Positions 18,109 through 27,245 are shown, numbered from the stretch's first letter. The stretch is 64,000 nt of DNA from Deltaproteobacteria bacterium (GCA_029261925.1 JAJDAJ010000093.1:23139-87138); one strand, 5' to 3'. The notes: a model not told the origin generated them from the sequence alone. Numbers and translations are program-made.

Positions 18109-19383
18109 GTGAGCTCCTTCACCGTGAACCCACGAGCGCGCTACGCGCTCGGGCTGCTCTGCGTGGTGTACGCGGTCAGCCTGATCGATCGCCAGATCCT
18201 GGCGATGCTGCTCGAGCCGATCAAGGCCGAGATGGGTCTGCGCGACTGGCAGCTCGGGTTCCTCTCGGGGATGGCCTTCGCGCTGTTCTACAGCACCGCG
18301 GGCATCCCCATCGCTCACTTCGCGGATCGCAGCTCGCGGCGCAACGTGATCGCCGTGGGTCTGGTCGTGTGGAGCGCCGCGACCGCGCTCTGCGGCTCGG
18401 CGCTCGTGTTCTGGCAGCTGGCGCTCGCGCGGGTCCTGGTCGGGACAGGCGAGGCCGCGGGCGGACCGCCGAGCCACTCGCTGATCTCGGACCTGTTCCC
18501 GCCGCACTGGCGCGCCCGCGCCCTGGCGATCTACACCATGGGCGCCACCTTCGGTATCGGCGCCGGCTTCATGCTCGGCGGCTGGCTCTCCGAGACCATC
18601 GGCTGGCGCTGGACCTTCGTGGTCGTGGGGCTACCGGGGATCCTGCTCGCCGTCGTGGTCCGCACGACGTTGCCCGAGCCGCAGCGAGGCGCCATAGAGG
18701 CGCGCAGCGACGACGCCCCGCAGCAGCCGCTGCGCGAGATCCTGCGCCACCTCTTCAGCCTGCGCGCCTACCGGCAGATCGGCGCGGCCTCCGGACTGTA
18801 CAGCGTGGCCTCGCTGGGCTTCATGTTCTGGGTTCCGGCCTTCATGGAACGCGTGCACGAGATGGGCCGGACGGAGATCGGTCTGTGGCTGGGGCCGATC
18901 GCTGCGCTCGCGGGCGCCACCGGAAACCTCGCCGGTGGCTGGCTGGCCGACCGCGGGATGCAGCGAGACGAGCGCTGGCTGGCCTGGGTCCCCGCGATCG
19001 GCGGCCTCACGACGATGCCCTTTCTCGTCCTCTTCCTGCTGCTGCCCGAGCCCCGGCTCGCGCTGCTCTGCTACATCCCCGCGTCGGTACTGAGCTCGGT
19101 GTGGACCGCACCCACCTACTCGGCGGTGCAGGGCCTGGCGAGCCTGCGCATGCGCGCGACGGCCTCGGCGGTGCTGCTCTTCCTGATCAACCTGATCGGC
19201 CTGGGGATCGGTCCGCAGCTCGTCGGGATGCTCAGCGACTGGCTCGAGCCCACCTGGGCGAACGAGTCGATCCGCTACGCGCTCCTCCTCGTCGCCCTGT
19301 GCAAGGTCTGGGGCAGCCTGCACTCCCTGCTCGCCGCCCGCCACCTGCGCGCCGAGCTGGCACAGGTGCGCGCGGCGGCCTGA
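18109..19383 (+). CDS. MFS transporter (Spinster-like)
   Basis: A roughly 424-residue inner-membrane transporter with about 12 hydrophobic segments. The N-terminus (VYAVSLIDRQILAMLLEPIK), the loop-2/3 motif DRSSRRN and GEAAGGPPSHSLISDLFPP are typical of the Spinster-type MFS proteins common near catabolic genes. The start is ambiguous: GTG at 18109 or GTG at 18124; upstream codons lack family similarity. It follows the molybdenum hydroxylase by 31 bases and is probably in the same transcript, so it may import that enzyme's substrate. The substrate cannot be read from sequence. Confidence 0.85.
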   Translation: MSSFTVNPRARYALGLLCVVYAVSLIDRQILAMLLEPIKAEMGLRDWQLGFLSGMAFALFYSTAGIPIAHFADRSSRRNVIAVGLVVWSAATALCGSALVFWQLALARVLVGTGEAAGGPPSHSLISDLFPPHWRARALAIYTMGATFGIGAGFMLGGWLSETIGWRWTFVVVGLPGILLAVVVRTTLPEPQRGAIEARSDDAPQQPLREILRHLFSLRAYRQIGAASGLYSVASLGFMFWVPAFMERVHEMGRTEIGLWLGPIAALAGATGNLAGGWLADRGMQRDERWLAWVPAIGGLTTMPFLVLFLLLPEPRLALLCYIPASVLSSVWTAPTYSAVQGLASLRMRATASAVLLFLINLIGLGIGPQLVGMLSDWLEPTWANESIRYALLLVALCKVWGSLHSLLAARHLRAELAQVRAAA

Positions 19384-19422
19384 CCCCGGGTCCTGGGCCT
19401 CCTGCGACGCGACGCGCTGGCG

Positions 19423-21285
19423 CTACGGACCCTCTGCCTCGAGGACCAGCCCCTCCAGGTCCCCCTGGTCTCGCCAGTCCTGCAGCAGCTGCTCGAAGGC
19501 GTAGAAGCCGGGGCCGTACGGCTCTCCGAAGATGAAGCGGAGCTTCTTCCTGCGGTCGGGTCCGCTGCCGCCGCCCTCTCCGTTCCAGTAGCCGGGCGTG
19601 CACTCCAGCAGGAACTCCGTGTTGTCGATCGCGGTCTCGCGAATGGTCCGGCCCCAGCCGTCCTGAGCCTGCTGGCTGGGCTCCACGACGACGGCCCCCC
19701 GCGCCAGCGCCTCCTTGATGATCCAGGCGATGTGGGTGACCTGCTGGTCGTACATCGCGGTGATGTTGCCGCCCGCGCCCGCCTGCGTGAAGCCGGTGTA
19801 GAAGTGATTCGGGAAGCCGTGGGCCGTCATGCCGTGGAAGGTCTTCAGCCCGTCGGCCCAGTACTCGTAGAGCGACAGGCCGTCCCGGCCCTCGTAGGGC
19901 TCGATGCCCAGGCGTCGGTCCAGGCGTGTCGTGACCTCGAAGCCGCTGGCGTAGATGATGCAATCGACCTCGTACTCCACACCGCTCGCCACGACCCCGT
20001 TCTCGGTGATCCGCTCGACGCCCTGCCAGGTCGAGACATCGACGAGCGTCACGTTCGGCCGGTTGAAGGTCTCGAGGAACTCGTCGTTCGAGCACGGCCG
20101 CTTGCAGCCCATGCGGTAGTAGGGCTTGAGTGCCTCGGCCGTCTTGCTGTCCCCGACGATGCTCTCGACACGGCGCCGGAGCCGCTCCATCACCCTGTAG
20201 TCCTCCTCCTCTCGCATGGCGAAGTACTGCTCCGGCGGCAGCTCCGGCCAGCCCATGGCCTCCAGCTTGGCGGCGAGGTTGCGGTTGATCTCGGTCCAGA
20301 AGTCGCAGATGGCGTCCGTCTCGGCGGCACCGGGAGGCGATGGCTCGAAGCTCCACTGGTGGAAGTTGCGCTGCCGCTCCTTCTGCCAGCCCGGCCCCAG
20401 GGTCTTCACCCATTCCGGATCGGTGGGCACGTTGCCCCGCCGGTCCACGGAGGAAGGCGTCCGCTGGAAGACGTACACGTGCTCGGCATCCCGTCCCAGG
20501 TACGGAACGACCTGGATCGCGCTCGCGCCCGTACCGATCACGGCCACGCGCTTGTCGCAGAGCTTGTGCAGCCCGCCGCTCGCGTCGCCGCCCGTGTACT
20601 CGTAATCCCAGCGCGCGCTGTGGAAGCTGTGCCCCTCGAAGCTCTGGATGCCCGGAATGCCCGGGAGCTTGGGGCGATTGGTGCTGCCCACGCACATGAT
20701 GACGAAGCGGGCGCGGATGTCGTCGCCGTGGTTCGTGCCCACCCGCCAGCGCCGGATGGACTCGTCCCAGCTCAGCGAGCTGACCCTCGTGCCGAAGAGG
20801 GCGGCCTCGTACAGGCCGAAGTGCTTGCCGATCCGCTGGCAATGCTCGCGGATCTCGGCGCCGTCGGAGAACTTTGCCCTGGGGATGTAGTCCAGCTCCT
20901 CCAGCAGCGGGATGTAGCAGTAGGACTCGTTGTCGCACTGGATGCCGGGGTAGCGGTTCCAGTACCAGACCCCGCCGAAGTCACCACCCGATTCGATGAT
21001 CCGGAAGCTACCGACACCGTTCTCCTCGAGACGCGCGCCGGCCATGATCCCGGAAAAGCCTCCGCCGACGATGGCGACGTCGATCTCCTCGGAGATCGGA
21101 TCGCGCACCACGGGGGGCGAGTGGGGGTCCACCTCGGCGTAGTCCGCGAAGGTCTCCGCGGCCTCCACGTACTGGTCGGAGCCCTCGGGGTGGAGGCGCT
21201 TGTCGCGCTCCCTCCGGTACTTCTCCCTCAGCGCCGGGATGTCGATCTCCTGCGGCGTCGGCGTCTCGGTCGGCTCGCAGCTCAT
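19423..21285 (-). CDS. Baeyer-Villiger monooxygenase
   Basis: A 620-residue FAD/NADPH monooxygenase with an N-terminal extension of about 65 residues, as in hydroxyacetophenone/cyclododecanone-type enzymes. The FAD motif GGGFSG is at residues 74-79, GGVWYWNRYPGIQCD follows, and the full fingerprint FEGHSFHSARW is at 216-226 with the conserved His222 intact. The NADPH motif GTGASA follows at about 250. It should convert a ketone to an ester or lactone. This contrasts with the paralogue at 338-2002, whose fingerprint His is replaced. It lies 30 bases downstream of an F420-type reductase gene on the same strand. Confidence 0.92.
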   Translation of the reverse strand: MSCEPTETPTPQEIDIPALREKYRRERDKRLHPEGSDQYVEAAETFADYAEVDPHSPPVVRDPISEEIDVAIVGGGFSGIMAGARLEENGVGSFRIIESGGDFGGVWYWNRYPGIQCDNESYCYIPLLEELDYIPRAKFSDGAEIREHCQRIGKHFGLYEAALFGTRVSSLSWDESIRRWRVGTNHGDDIRARFVIMCVGSTNRPKLPGIPGIQSFEGHSFHSARWDYEYTGGDASGGLHKLCDKRVAVIGTGASAIQVVPYLGRDAEHVYVFQRTPSSVDRRGNVPTDPEWVKTLGPGWQKERQRNFHQWSFEPSPPGAAETDAICDFWTEINRNLAAKLEAMGWPELPPEQYFAMREEEDYRVMERLRRRVESIVGDSKTAEALKPYYRMGCKRPCSNDEFLETFNRPNVTLVDVSTWQGVERITENGVVASGVEYEVDCIIYASGFEVTTRLDRRLGIEPYEGRDGLSLYEYWADGLKTFHGMTAHGFPNHFYTGFTQAGAGGNITAMYDQQVTHIAWIIKEALARGAVVVEPSQQAQDGWGRTIRETAIDNTEFLLECTPGYWNGEGGGSGPDRRKKLRFIFGEPYGPGFYAFEQLLQDWRDQGDLEGLVLEAEGP

Positions 21286-21315
21286 CTGGGGTCAACCCTC
21301 CACCCAGGCACGGGT

Positions 21316-21831
21316 TCAGGACCGCCGGACTCCGGTGGCGTCCGATTCCCTGAAGACCGGGATCGGCTCGACCGCCTTCATGAGGACGAGCGGGATCTCG
21401 CGTTCGGTCGATGCCTGGTAGCCGGCATAGAAGGGGAAGCACTCGGCCATGAAGCTCCAGATCTTCTCGCGCTCCGCGCCCTCCGGCTCGCGCCACGTCC
21501 CACGATAAGCCTGCGTCGCGATCTGGAATTCGATCTCGCGGCTCTCCCGGATATTGAGATACCAGTCGGGATGGTCGTCGGCGCCGCCCTTCGAAGCGCA
21601 GATCACCACCTCGCCGGCGATGTCGCCGTAGCACAGGGGCGTGATGAAGATCTTCCCGCTCCGGCGTCCCCTGTACTTGACCAGGCAGTGCGTCCCGAAC
21701 GGGAGCCCGCCGACGGCGGTGATGTCCATGATATGGCCCTCGGTCCCGCCGGACCGGAGGTACATCTCCCGGTGCTCGGTCACCCAGTCGCGTCTCTCCT
21801 CGCGGATGACGGCGGATGAACTGTCGCTCAT
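21316..21831 (-). CDS. F420-type (deazaflavin-dependent) nitroreductase family protein
   Basis: A 171-residue split beta-barrel protein of the Ddn/DUF385 family. The core pattern KYRGRRSGKIFITPLCYGD, the ICASKGGADDHPDWYLNIR stretch and IEFQI are signature segments of deazaflavin-dependent oxidoreductases. In characterised members these bind coenzyme F420 and reduce quinones, enones or nitro compounds. The ATG at 21831 follows GGAGGGTTCC; an upstream in-frame ATG at 21963 adds unconserved sequence. It is probably co-transcribed with the Baeyer-Villiger monooxygenase. Cofactor use is inferred from family membership. Confidence 0.85.
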   Translation of the reverse strand: MSDSSSAVIREERRDWVTEHREMYLRSGGTEGHIMDITAVGGLPFGTHCLVKYRGRRSGKIFITPLCYGDIAGEVVICASKGGADDHPDWYLNIRESREIEFQIATQAYRGTWREPEGAEREKIWSFMAECFPFYAGYQASTEREIPLVLMKAVEPIPVFRESDATGVRRS

Positions 21832-21983
21832 GGAACCCTCCAGCCTGGAGATGGCAGGATAGCACCGTCCGGATTCGCCCGGACCTCGTCCACGCGGCGC
21901 GCGCAGCGAGCCCGCAGCTCCCGGTCGGAGGGGAGTAGCATGTCGCCGGAAGCCTGAGGACATCCACCGCAGGGAGGCACGGG

Positions 21984-22853
21984 ATGCCGGAAGGACCGCT
22001 CGTCGCCGTGGTGACCGGGGCCAGCCGCGGGGCGGGGAAGGGCATTGCCATCGCGCTCGGCAGCCACGGCTGCACCGTCTACGTGACCGGCCGATCGCAG
22101 AAGACGGGCGATCACTCGCTGCCCGGGACCATCCACGAGACGGCCGATCGCGTCACCGCGGCGGGCGGCAAGGGCGTCGCCGTCCGCTGTGATCATGCCG
22201 ACGACGAGGAAGCGAAGGCGCTGTTCGAGCAGGTGAAGGCGGAGCAGGGGCGCGTCGACATCCTCGTGAACAACGCCGCGGCCGTCCACGACGAGCTCAC
22301 CCAGCCCGGGAACTTCTGGGAGAAGCCGCTGAAGCTGGCCGACATGATCGACGTCGGCATCCGCAGCAGCTATGTCGCGAGCTGGCATGCGGTACCGATG
22401 ATGATCGAGCAGGGCCGGGGCCTGCTCGTCTTCACCTCTGCGTCGGGCGCCGTGCACTACTCGCTCGGACCCGCCTACGGCGCGCACAAGGCCGGCATGG
22501 ACAAGATGTCGTTCGACATGGCGACCGAGTTCCGGGAAGCCGGTGTCGACGTCGCGGCGGTGTCGATCTGGATGGGCGCGGTGCTGACCGACCGGCTGAA
22601 GAGGGTCATCGAGTCCGACCGCGAGAAGTTCGGCGGTCTCGAGGCCAGCTCGGAGACGCCGGAGTTCACCGGCCACATCATCCGGGCCCTATACGGCGAT
22701 CCCGGGCTGATGCAGCTGAGCGGCCAGACGCTGATCGGCGCGGAGCTGGCGGTCAAGTACGGCATCACGGACGAGGGCGGGCGCCAGCCGCCGTCGCATC
22801 GCGAGACGCACCGGGTCGCGCCCCATACCAACTACCCGCTCATCATCCGCTGA
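21984..22853 (+). CDS. Short-chain dehydrogenase (DHRS1-like)
   Basis: A 289-residue SDR with TGASRGAG at residues 11-18, the NNAAA motif at 96-100, the TSASG serine near 151-155 and Tyr165-x-x-x-Lys169 in PAYGAHK. The long insert around 101-135 and the C-terminal region around 200-260 resemble the DHRS1 subgroup rather than FabG. GCAGGGAGGCACGGG lies immediately upstream of the ATG. It is divergent from the F420-type reductase gene (152 bases between). Its substrate is unknown. Confidence 0.88.
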   Translation: MPEGPLVAVVTGASRGAGKGIAIALGSHGCTVYVTGRSQKTGDHSLPGTIHETADRVTAAGGKGVAVRCDHADDEEAKALFEQVKAEQGRVDILVNNAAAVHDELTQPGNFWEKPLKLADMIDVGIRSSYVASWHAVPMMIEQGRGLLVFTSASGAVHYSLGPAYGAHKAGMDKMSFDMATEFREAGVDVAAVSIWMGAVLTDRLKRVIESDREKFGGLEASSETPEFTGHIIRALYGDPGLMQLSGQTLIGAELAVKYGITDEGGRQPPSHRETHRVAPHTNYPLIIR

Positions 22854-22922
22854 GCGGTGGTCGGGAAGCGGGGAGACGGCCTGTCGCTGTGCCTCCCCCG
22901 CCGGGAATCGCGTCGTGTCGGG

Positions 22923-23336
22923 TCAGCCGTCGAACGTCGGTACGCAGCGGGGGATCTGGTTCTTCGGCCCCACCGGGGAGTCGTGCTCCTCGACGGTGAC
23001 CACGGGGTTGCTGTTGGAAGCGAAGAGCCTCCGCTCGTCCTCCATGCGGATCTGCAGCATCTCCGGGTCGGCCAGTCCCTTCATGGCGGCCTCGAAGTCC
23101 TCCCGGGTGTTCCACCAGATCTCCATGATGCAGTCGTAGCCCGGGTGGAGCACCTCGCCCGTGAGCGGGTTCGGCTCCGGGGTGACGTAGCGCCGCACGT
23201 AACGCTGCGCGTTGGGGAGCGCCGGCTTCGCGCCCATCTTCTCGGACAGCTGCGAGTGCTGGTTCTCGTAGTAGTCCATGAACTCTTCCATGGTCAGGTC
23301 CGGACGCTTCTTCAGGAACACGACCTGCTTGATCAT
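22923..23336 (-). CDS. EthD-domain protein
   Basis: A 137-residue ferredoxin-like-fold protein of the EthD/dimeric alpha-beta barrel group. The N-terminal MIKQVVFLKKRPDLTMEEF and the YYENQHSQL segment are diagnostic, followed by YVRRYVTPEPNPLTGEV and a WWNTREDFEAAM helix. Family members are small auxiliary or heme/lactone-processing proteins in oxidative catabolic operons. GGGGAGGACACGGG precedes the ATG. It sits between a DUF1330 gene and an SDR; a paralogue is at 49965-50348, also next to a TauD gene. Confidence 0.8.
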   Translation of the reverse strand: MIKQVVFLKKRPDLTMEEFMDYYENQHSQLSEKMGAKPALPNAQRYVRRYVTPEPNPLTGEVLHPGYDCIMEIWWNTREDFEAAMKGLADPEMLQIRMEDERRLFASNSNPVVTVEEHDSPVGPKNQIPRCVPTFDG

Positions 23337-23365
23337 CCCGTGTCCTCCCCTGACCGCGCCCCCCG

Positions 23366-23656
23366 TCAGCCGAGGCCGTGCAGCAGGATGGCGTTCGAGG
23401 TCGTCGAGGCCTTGCGCTGCTTGAGGGCTTGCTGGTATGCGGGCGAGTCGTACCACTTGCGGAACGCCGCCTCGTCGGGGAACTGCATCATGACGGTGCG
23501 CGGTCCGTGCCACGAGCCCTCGAGGAGCACGGGCGTGTCGTCGACCGCCAGAGGGGTGGCGTCGATGCCGGCCATCGAAGGGCCGGCCTGCTCGGCGTAC
23601 TGGTCGTAGCCGGCCTGGTCGTGGATGTCGATCTGAGCGATGAAGAAGACGGGCAT
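23366..23656 (-). CDS. DUF1330-family protein
   Basis: A 96-residue dimeric alpha-beta-barrel protein of the DUF1330 family, seen from FFIAQIDIHDQAGYDQYAEQ at the N-terminus and FPDEAAFRKWYDSPAYQ at about 59-75. The function of the family is not established; many members lie in catabolic operons. It is 29 bases upstream of the EthD gene on the same strand, and the two are likely translated from one message. The TauD gene at 23762 is also on this strand, 105 bases upstream. Confidence 0.85.
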   Translation of the reverse strand: MPVFFIAQIDIHDQAGYDQYAEQAGPSMAGIDATPLAVDDTPVLLEGSWHGPRTVMMQFPDEAAFRKWYDSPAYQQALKQRKASTTSNAILLHGLG

Positions 23657-23761
23657 CTGGAGCCTCCGCTGCGGTGAGATTGCGCGATTCTAGGCCCAGG
23701 AGGGGATGCTCGTCATCCGGGCCGGCGAGGGTGAGCCGTGCGTGGAGAGGCCGGGGCCTTC

Positions 23762-24679
23762 TCAGGCGCGCGAGACCCGGGCGACCCCGGCCTCGCGCGT
23801 GCCCTCGAGCCCCTCGACGCCCTCGATCGGCTGGTCCCCGTAGAGGGTGGTGCGGTGCATCAGACGCCCGGAGTCCGCGTCGTACGGGATCACCCGATGC
23901 ATCACTCCCCAGTTGTCCCAGATGATGACGTCGCCCGCCTGCCATTCGTGCCGGTAGACGTTCTCCGGGCGCGTCGTGTGGGCGGTCAGACGCTCGATCA
24001 GCTCCTGACTCTCCGCGGCGCTCAGGCCGACCACATGGTCCACGGTCATGCCGAGCACGAGCGATCTGCGTCCCGATCGGTGGCGCCAGACCAGCGGATG
24101 CTCCTTCGCGCCCCTCTTTCCCGCGTTCTCTCGCAGCGCCTGCGCCTTGCGCCACTCTTCTGGATCCTCGTTCGGACTCATCGCTCGATTCGAGGCCTCG
24201 AGCGTGTGCTCGATGCGCAGCGACTCGCAGCCCTGGCGGTCGCCCCCGGGGAGATCGTCGTAGGCCGCGTACGTGTTGCAGAACTCGGTCTGCCCCCCCG
24301 TCGCCGAGAGACGCCGGGCAGCGAGGATCGACGCCCTCGGCGGCGGGGCCTCCTCGAAGAGGCCGTCGATGTGCCAGCCGATGGTGTTCTTCAGGTAGTC
24401 CGGCCCGGTCGGATTCTCCCGGCGGTCCAGCGTGATCTTGTAGATCGGCTCCGGAGTACCGTCGGGGCGTGGGTCGCCGAAGGGCATGAGCTCACCGAGG
24501 TTCTGGCTGAAGGCGACCAGCTCCTCGTCGTCGAAGCCGACCCCGGGGAAGGTCAGCACGCCGTAACGATCGAGCGCATCGAGGCACTCGTCCGCGAACG
24601 CCGGCGCGAACATCTCCTCACGAGGCATCGCCGCTCTCGCACCCACGCGGCGGGTCAGGGGGATGAATCGATCTGCCAT
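23762..24679 (-). CDS. TauD/TfdA-family Fe(II)/2-oxoglutarate dioxygenase
   Basis: A 305-residue oxygenase with the complete facial triad: His103 and Asp105 in GWHIDG and His261 in GVMHRV, plus the 2-oxoglutarate-binding Arg276 in LMHR. The GGQTEFCNTYAAYDDLP segment around 129-144 is characteristic. Such enzymes hydroxylate a substrate next to a sulfonate, ether or carboxylate group, using oxygen and 2-oxoglutarate. The ATG at 24679 follows GGAGGAGACCGGAC. It leads a minus-strand set with DUF1330 and EthD genes and is paralogous to 48302-49150. The substrate is unknown. Confidence 0.92.
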   Translation of the reverse strand: MADRFIPLTRRVGARAAMPREEMFAPAFADECLDALDRYGVLTFPGVGFDDEELVAFSQNLGELMPFGDPRPDGTPEPIYKITLDRRENPTGPDYLKNTIGWHIDGLFEEAPPPRASILAARRLSATGGQTEFCNTYAAYDDLPGGDRQGCESLRIEHTLEASNRAMSPNEDPEEWRKAQALRENAGKRGAKEHPLVWRHRSGRRSLVLGMTVDHVVGLSAAESQELIERLTAHTTRPENVYRHEWQAGDVIIWDNWGVMHRVIPYDADSGRLMHRTTLYGDQPIEGVEGLEGTREAGVARVSRA

Positions 24680-24897
24680 GTCCGGTCTCCTCCGGAGGAC
24701 GGGTGGTGATGCCAGTCTACCCGCCCGCGCGCCAGCGGGCGACGAGCGGCTCCGGTGGATCGCGGGCAACCGGGCTCCAGCGCAGCGCAGGGCGTTTCCA
24801 CCGGGTCGCGAGGCAGACCATGATTGGCGCAAGACCGGCCGGTCCGCTCCGAGATCCGGGCGGGTCCGCTCCGTGCGCGAGGATCGAGGACACCCAG

Positions 24898-25060
24898 ATG
24901 ATGGAATTCGAGGCGCTGCTCTGCGAGGACGAAGCGGACGTAGCGCGGGTGACGCTCAACCGGCCCGAGGTGCACAACGCGTTCAACGCCGTGATGTAGC
25001 GGGAGCTGCGCGAGCTCTGGCAGGGCCTTCGGTGCCATGACGCGCGCGGTCGCGGCGGCA
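24898..25060 (+). pseudogene. Truncated enoyl-CoA hydratase relic with in-frame stop
   Basis: An ATG pair at 24898 opens a frame that reads like a crotonase N-terminus: MMEFEALLCEDEADVARVTL, then the family NRPEVHNAFN core. A TAG stop at 24997-24999 then occurs where crotonases usually have a glutamine (CAG), and the codons after it still read RELRELWQGLR before similarity fades at about 25040-25060. The rest of the enzyme (about 200 residues) is absent. It appears to be a 5' fragment of a dead gene, truncated by deletion and mutated by a C-to-T change. It has no effect on neighbours, but occupies the otherwise empty 24680-25157 stretch. Confidence 0.7.
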
Positions 25061-25157
25061 AACGCGGGGCCAGCGGCCGTACGCGGGACCGGGATACGAT
25101 GACGGGACGGGACCGGGCCCCTCAGGGCTCCCGGGGAATCACGCGAAGGGAGGCTCG

Positions 25158-26003
25158 ATGACCGGGGTCAGCGGAAAGGCAGCGGTGGTGACCGGGGGTG
25201 GCAGCGGCATCGGTCGCGCGCTGGCGACGGCGCTGGCGACAGAGGGAGCGTCGGTCGTCGTGGCGGACATCCTCGAGGAGAACGCTCGATCCGTCGCGAG
25301 CGAGATCAGCCGGGCGGGCGGATCCGCGCTGGCCGCCGTCTGCGACGTCTCGGACCGGGCTTCGGTTCGCGACATGAAGGCCAGGGCGAACGACTCGTTC
25401 GGGACGATCTCGCTGCTCTTCTCCAACGCGGGCGTGACCTCGCTCGAGCCGATGATGGAGATGTCGGACGACGACTATGACTGGATCACGCACGTGAACT
25501 TCTTCGGCGCGTCCAACTGCCTGCGGGCCTTCCTTCCAGACATGATGGCCCAGCGAGGCGGCCACGTGATGGCCACGTCGTCGATGGTCGCCCTGACCCC
25601 GTCCTACCTGCCCTGCCACGTCCCGTACGTCGCGGCCAAGTCCGGACTGGTGGGGATGATGCTCAACCTGCGTGTCGAGCTCTCGGAGTACGACATCGGC
25701 TGCACGGTCCTGTGCCCGGGTGGCGTCGCGACCGGCATCGGGAACACCCCGCGCTACCGACCTGCCCGCTTCGGGGGGCCGATGGACCGGCCGGTGAAGC
25801 TCTCGAAGTCGGTCGCCCAGACCCGGAAGACCATCCACTTCCGTCCACCCGAGGAGGTCGCGGAGATGGTGCTGGATGCGCTGCGGGACAACCGCCCGAT
25901 GGTCGTCACGGACGCGTCGCAGCGCTCCATCTTCGTCGAGGAGCTGGTCGACGTCGCCATGGCGGCCTTCGATGCCGCCGAGGCGTACGACCGGCGGGGT
26001 TGA
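25158..26003 (+). CDS. Short-chain dehydrogenase/reductase
   Basis: A 281-residue classical SDR. TGGGSGIG is at residues 12-19, NAGV near 95, the active-site serine in TSSMVAL and YxxxK as YVAAK. It shares long identical stretches with the SDR at 12840 (MEMSDDD.DWI, FLPDMM, CPGGVATG, YRPARFGGP), so the two are paralogues. GCGAAGGGAGGCTCG precedes the ATG. It is followed after three bases by an MFS transporter, so the two are almost certainly co-transcribed. The substrate is unknown. Confidence 0.9.
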   Translation: MTGVSGKAAVVTGGGSGIGRALATALATEGASVVVADILEENARSVASEISRAGGSALAAVCDVSDRASVRDMKARANDSFGTISLLFSNAGVTSLEPMMEMSDDDYDWITHVNFFGASNCLRAFLPDMMAQRGGHVMATSSMVALTPSYLPCHVPYVAAKSGLVGMMLNLRVELSEYDIGCTVLCPGGVATGIGNTPRYRPARFGGPMDRPVKLSKSVAQTRKTIHFRPPEEVAEMVLDALRDNRPMVVTDASQRSIFVEELVDVAMAAFDAAEAYDRRG

Positions 26004-26006
26004 TCC

Positions 26007-27245
26007 TTGGAGTCGCGGGCAGATGCCGGCGGCCGGAGCCGCTGGTGGATCGTGCTCGGCTCTGCCCTCGGTGCAGGCGTCTCGCACAACACGGTCGCGC
26101 TGCTCTCGTTCGGGCTCTTTCTCAAGCCCCTGGCCGCAGAGTTCGGCTGGGGCCGCGCGCAGATCTCGTTCGCCGTGACCCTGGCCACCCTGGTGATCGC
26201 CGTGGGTACGCCGCTGCTCGGCCACGTGATCGACCGGACCGGAGAACGCCGCGTGCTCCTGCCGGCGCTGGCGGCCTACGCGCTGGCCTTCGGGACGCTG
26301 GGTCTGATGCGCGGCTCGATCTGGGAGTTCTACGCGCTGTTCATCGCGGCCGCGGCACTGGGGGTGGGCTCGAACTCCGTGGTCTACGCGCGACTGATCT
26401 CCGGCTGGTTCGACGAGCGCAGGGGGCTGGCGCTCGGGCTGGCCATGGTCGGCGTTGCCGCCGCGGGCACGGCGCTTCCCCCGCTGACCCAGGCGCTGAT
26501 CGACCACGTGGGCTGGCGGGGCGCCTATGTCGGCCTGGCGGCGCTGATCCTGCTGGTGCTGCCCGGGATCGCGGTGCTGGTCCGCTCCTCGCCCCGGCCG
26601 GGCCCGGGATCGGGGGAGACGCGTGCCGCGCCACCGCCCGCCGGGATGGCGGTCGGTGAGGCGCTGAGCACGCGGACCTTCTGGACGCTCGGTGCGGTCT
26701 TCCTGCTGGTCGCCCTGGCGATCCACGGGTGTGTCCTGCACCTGGTCCCGATGCTCACGGACCGCGGCGTGTCGCCGCGTGCCGCGGCCGGTGCCGCGTC
26801 ACTCTTCGGCGTCGGCATGCTGGGCGGCCGGGTCGGCGCGGGCTATCTGATGGATCGCCTGTTCGCGCCCCGTGTCGCCGCCGCCTTCTTCGCCGCGCCG
26901 ATGCTCGGCCTGGCGCTTCTGGGCACGCAGCCGGGTCCGGCCCTTGCTCCCCTTTCCGTTCTGCTCCTGGGCCTGGGCGCCGGCGCCGAGTCCGACGTGA
27001 TCGCGTACCTGACCAGCCGCTACTTCGGCCTGCGGAACTTCGGACAGATCTACGGCTACTTCTACGCGGCCTTCATGATCGGCACGAGCGCGGGCCCGCT
27101 CGCCATGGGGATCGCCTTCGAGGCGCGGGGCGACTACGTCGCGGCGCTCTGGGCCGCCTGTGGTGCGATCGCGCTGCTGTGCGCGCTGCTGCTGACCCTG
27201 GGTCGCTATCCCGCGGCTCACGGGAGCGACAGCGTGCCGGGCTAG
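26007..27245 (+). CDS. MFS transporter (monocarboxylate/oxalate-formate antiporter-like)
   Basis: A 412-residue, 12-segment inner-membrane transporter. The first helix reads WWIVLGSALGAGVSHNTVALLSFGLF, and the loop after helix 2 carries the DRTGERR motif. A cytoplasmic central loop of about 25 residues (SSPRPGPGSGE) separates the halves. No ATG is available; TTG at 26007, three bases after the SDR stop, is the best start. It probably imports or exports a carboxylate connected with the upstream SDR. The specific substrate is not readable. Confidence 0.85.
   Translation: MESRADAGGRSRWWIVLGSALGAGVSHNTVALLSFGLFLKPLAAEFGWGRAQISFAVTLATLVIAVGTPLLGHVIDRTGERRVLLPALAAYALAFGTLGLMRGSIWEFYALFIAAAALGVGSNSVVYARLISGWFDERRGLALGLAMVGVAAAGTALPPLTQALIDHVGWRGAYVGLAALILLVLPGIAVLVRSSPRPGPGSGETRAAPPPAGMAVGEALSTRTFWTLGAVFLLVALAIHGCVLHLVPMLTDRGVSPRAAAGAASLFGVGMLGGRVGAGYLMDRLFAPRVAAAFFAAPMLGLALLGTQPGPALAPLSVLLLGLGAGAESDVIAYLTSRYFGLRNFGQIYGYFYAAFMIGTSAGPLAMGIAFEARGDYVAALWAACGAIALLCALLLTLGRYPAAHGSDSVPG

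Noticed and set aside
15060..18122. Open minus-strand frame of about 1020 codons opposite the molybdenum hydroxylase and small neighbours
   Set aside because: Its product is R/A/H-rich low-complexity sequence without family motifs; the plus strand has complete motifs and a good ribosome binding site. High GC keeps the opposite frame open.
24997..24999. TAG in the crotonase fragment as pyrrolysine or other recoding
   Set aside because: The homology ends soon after the TAG and most of the enzyme is missing, so it is a pseudogene, not recoding.
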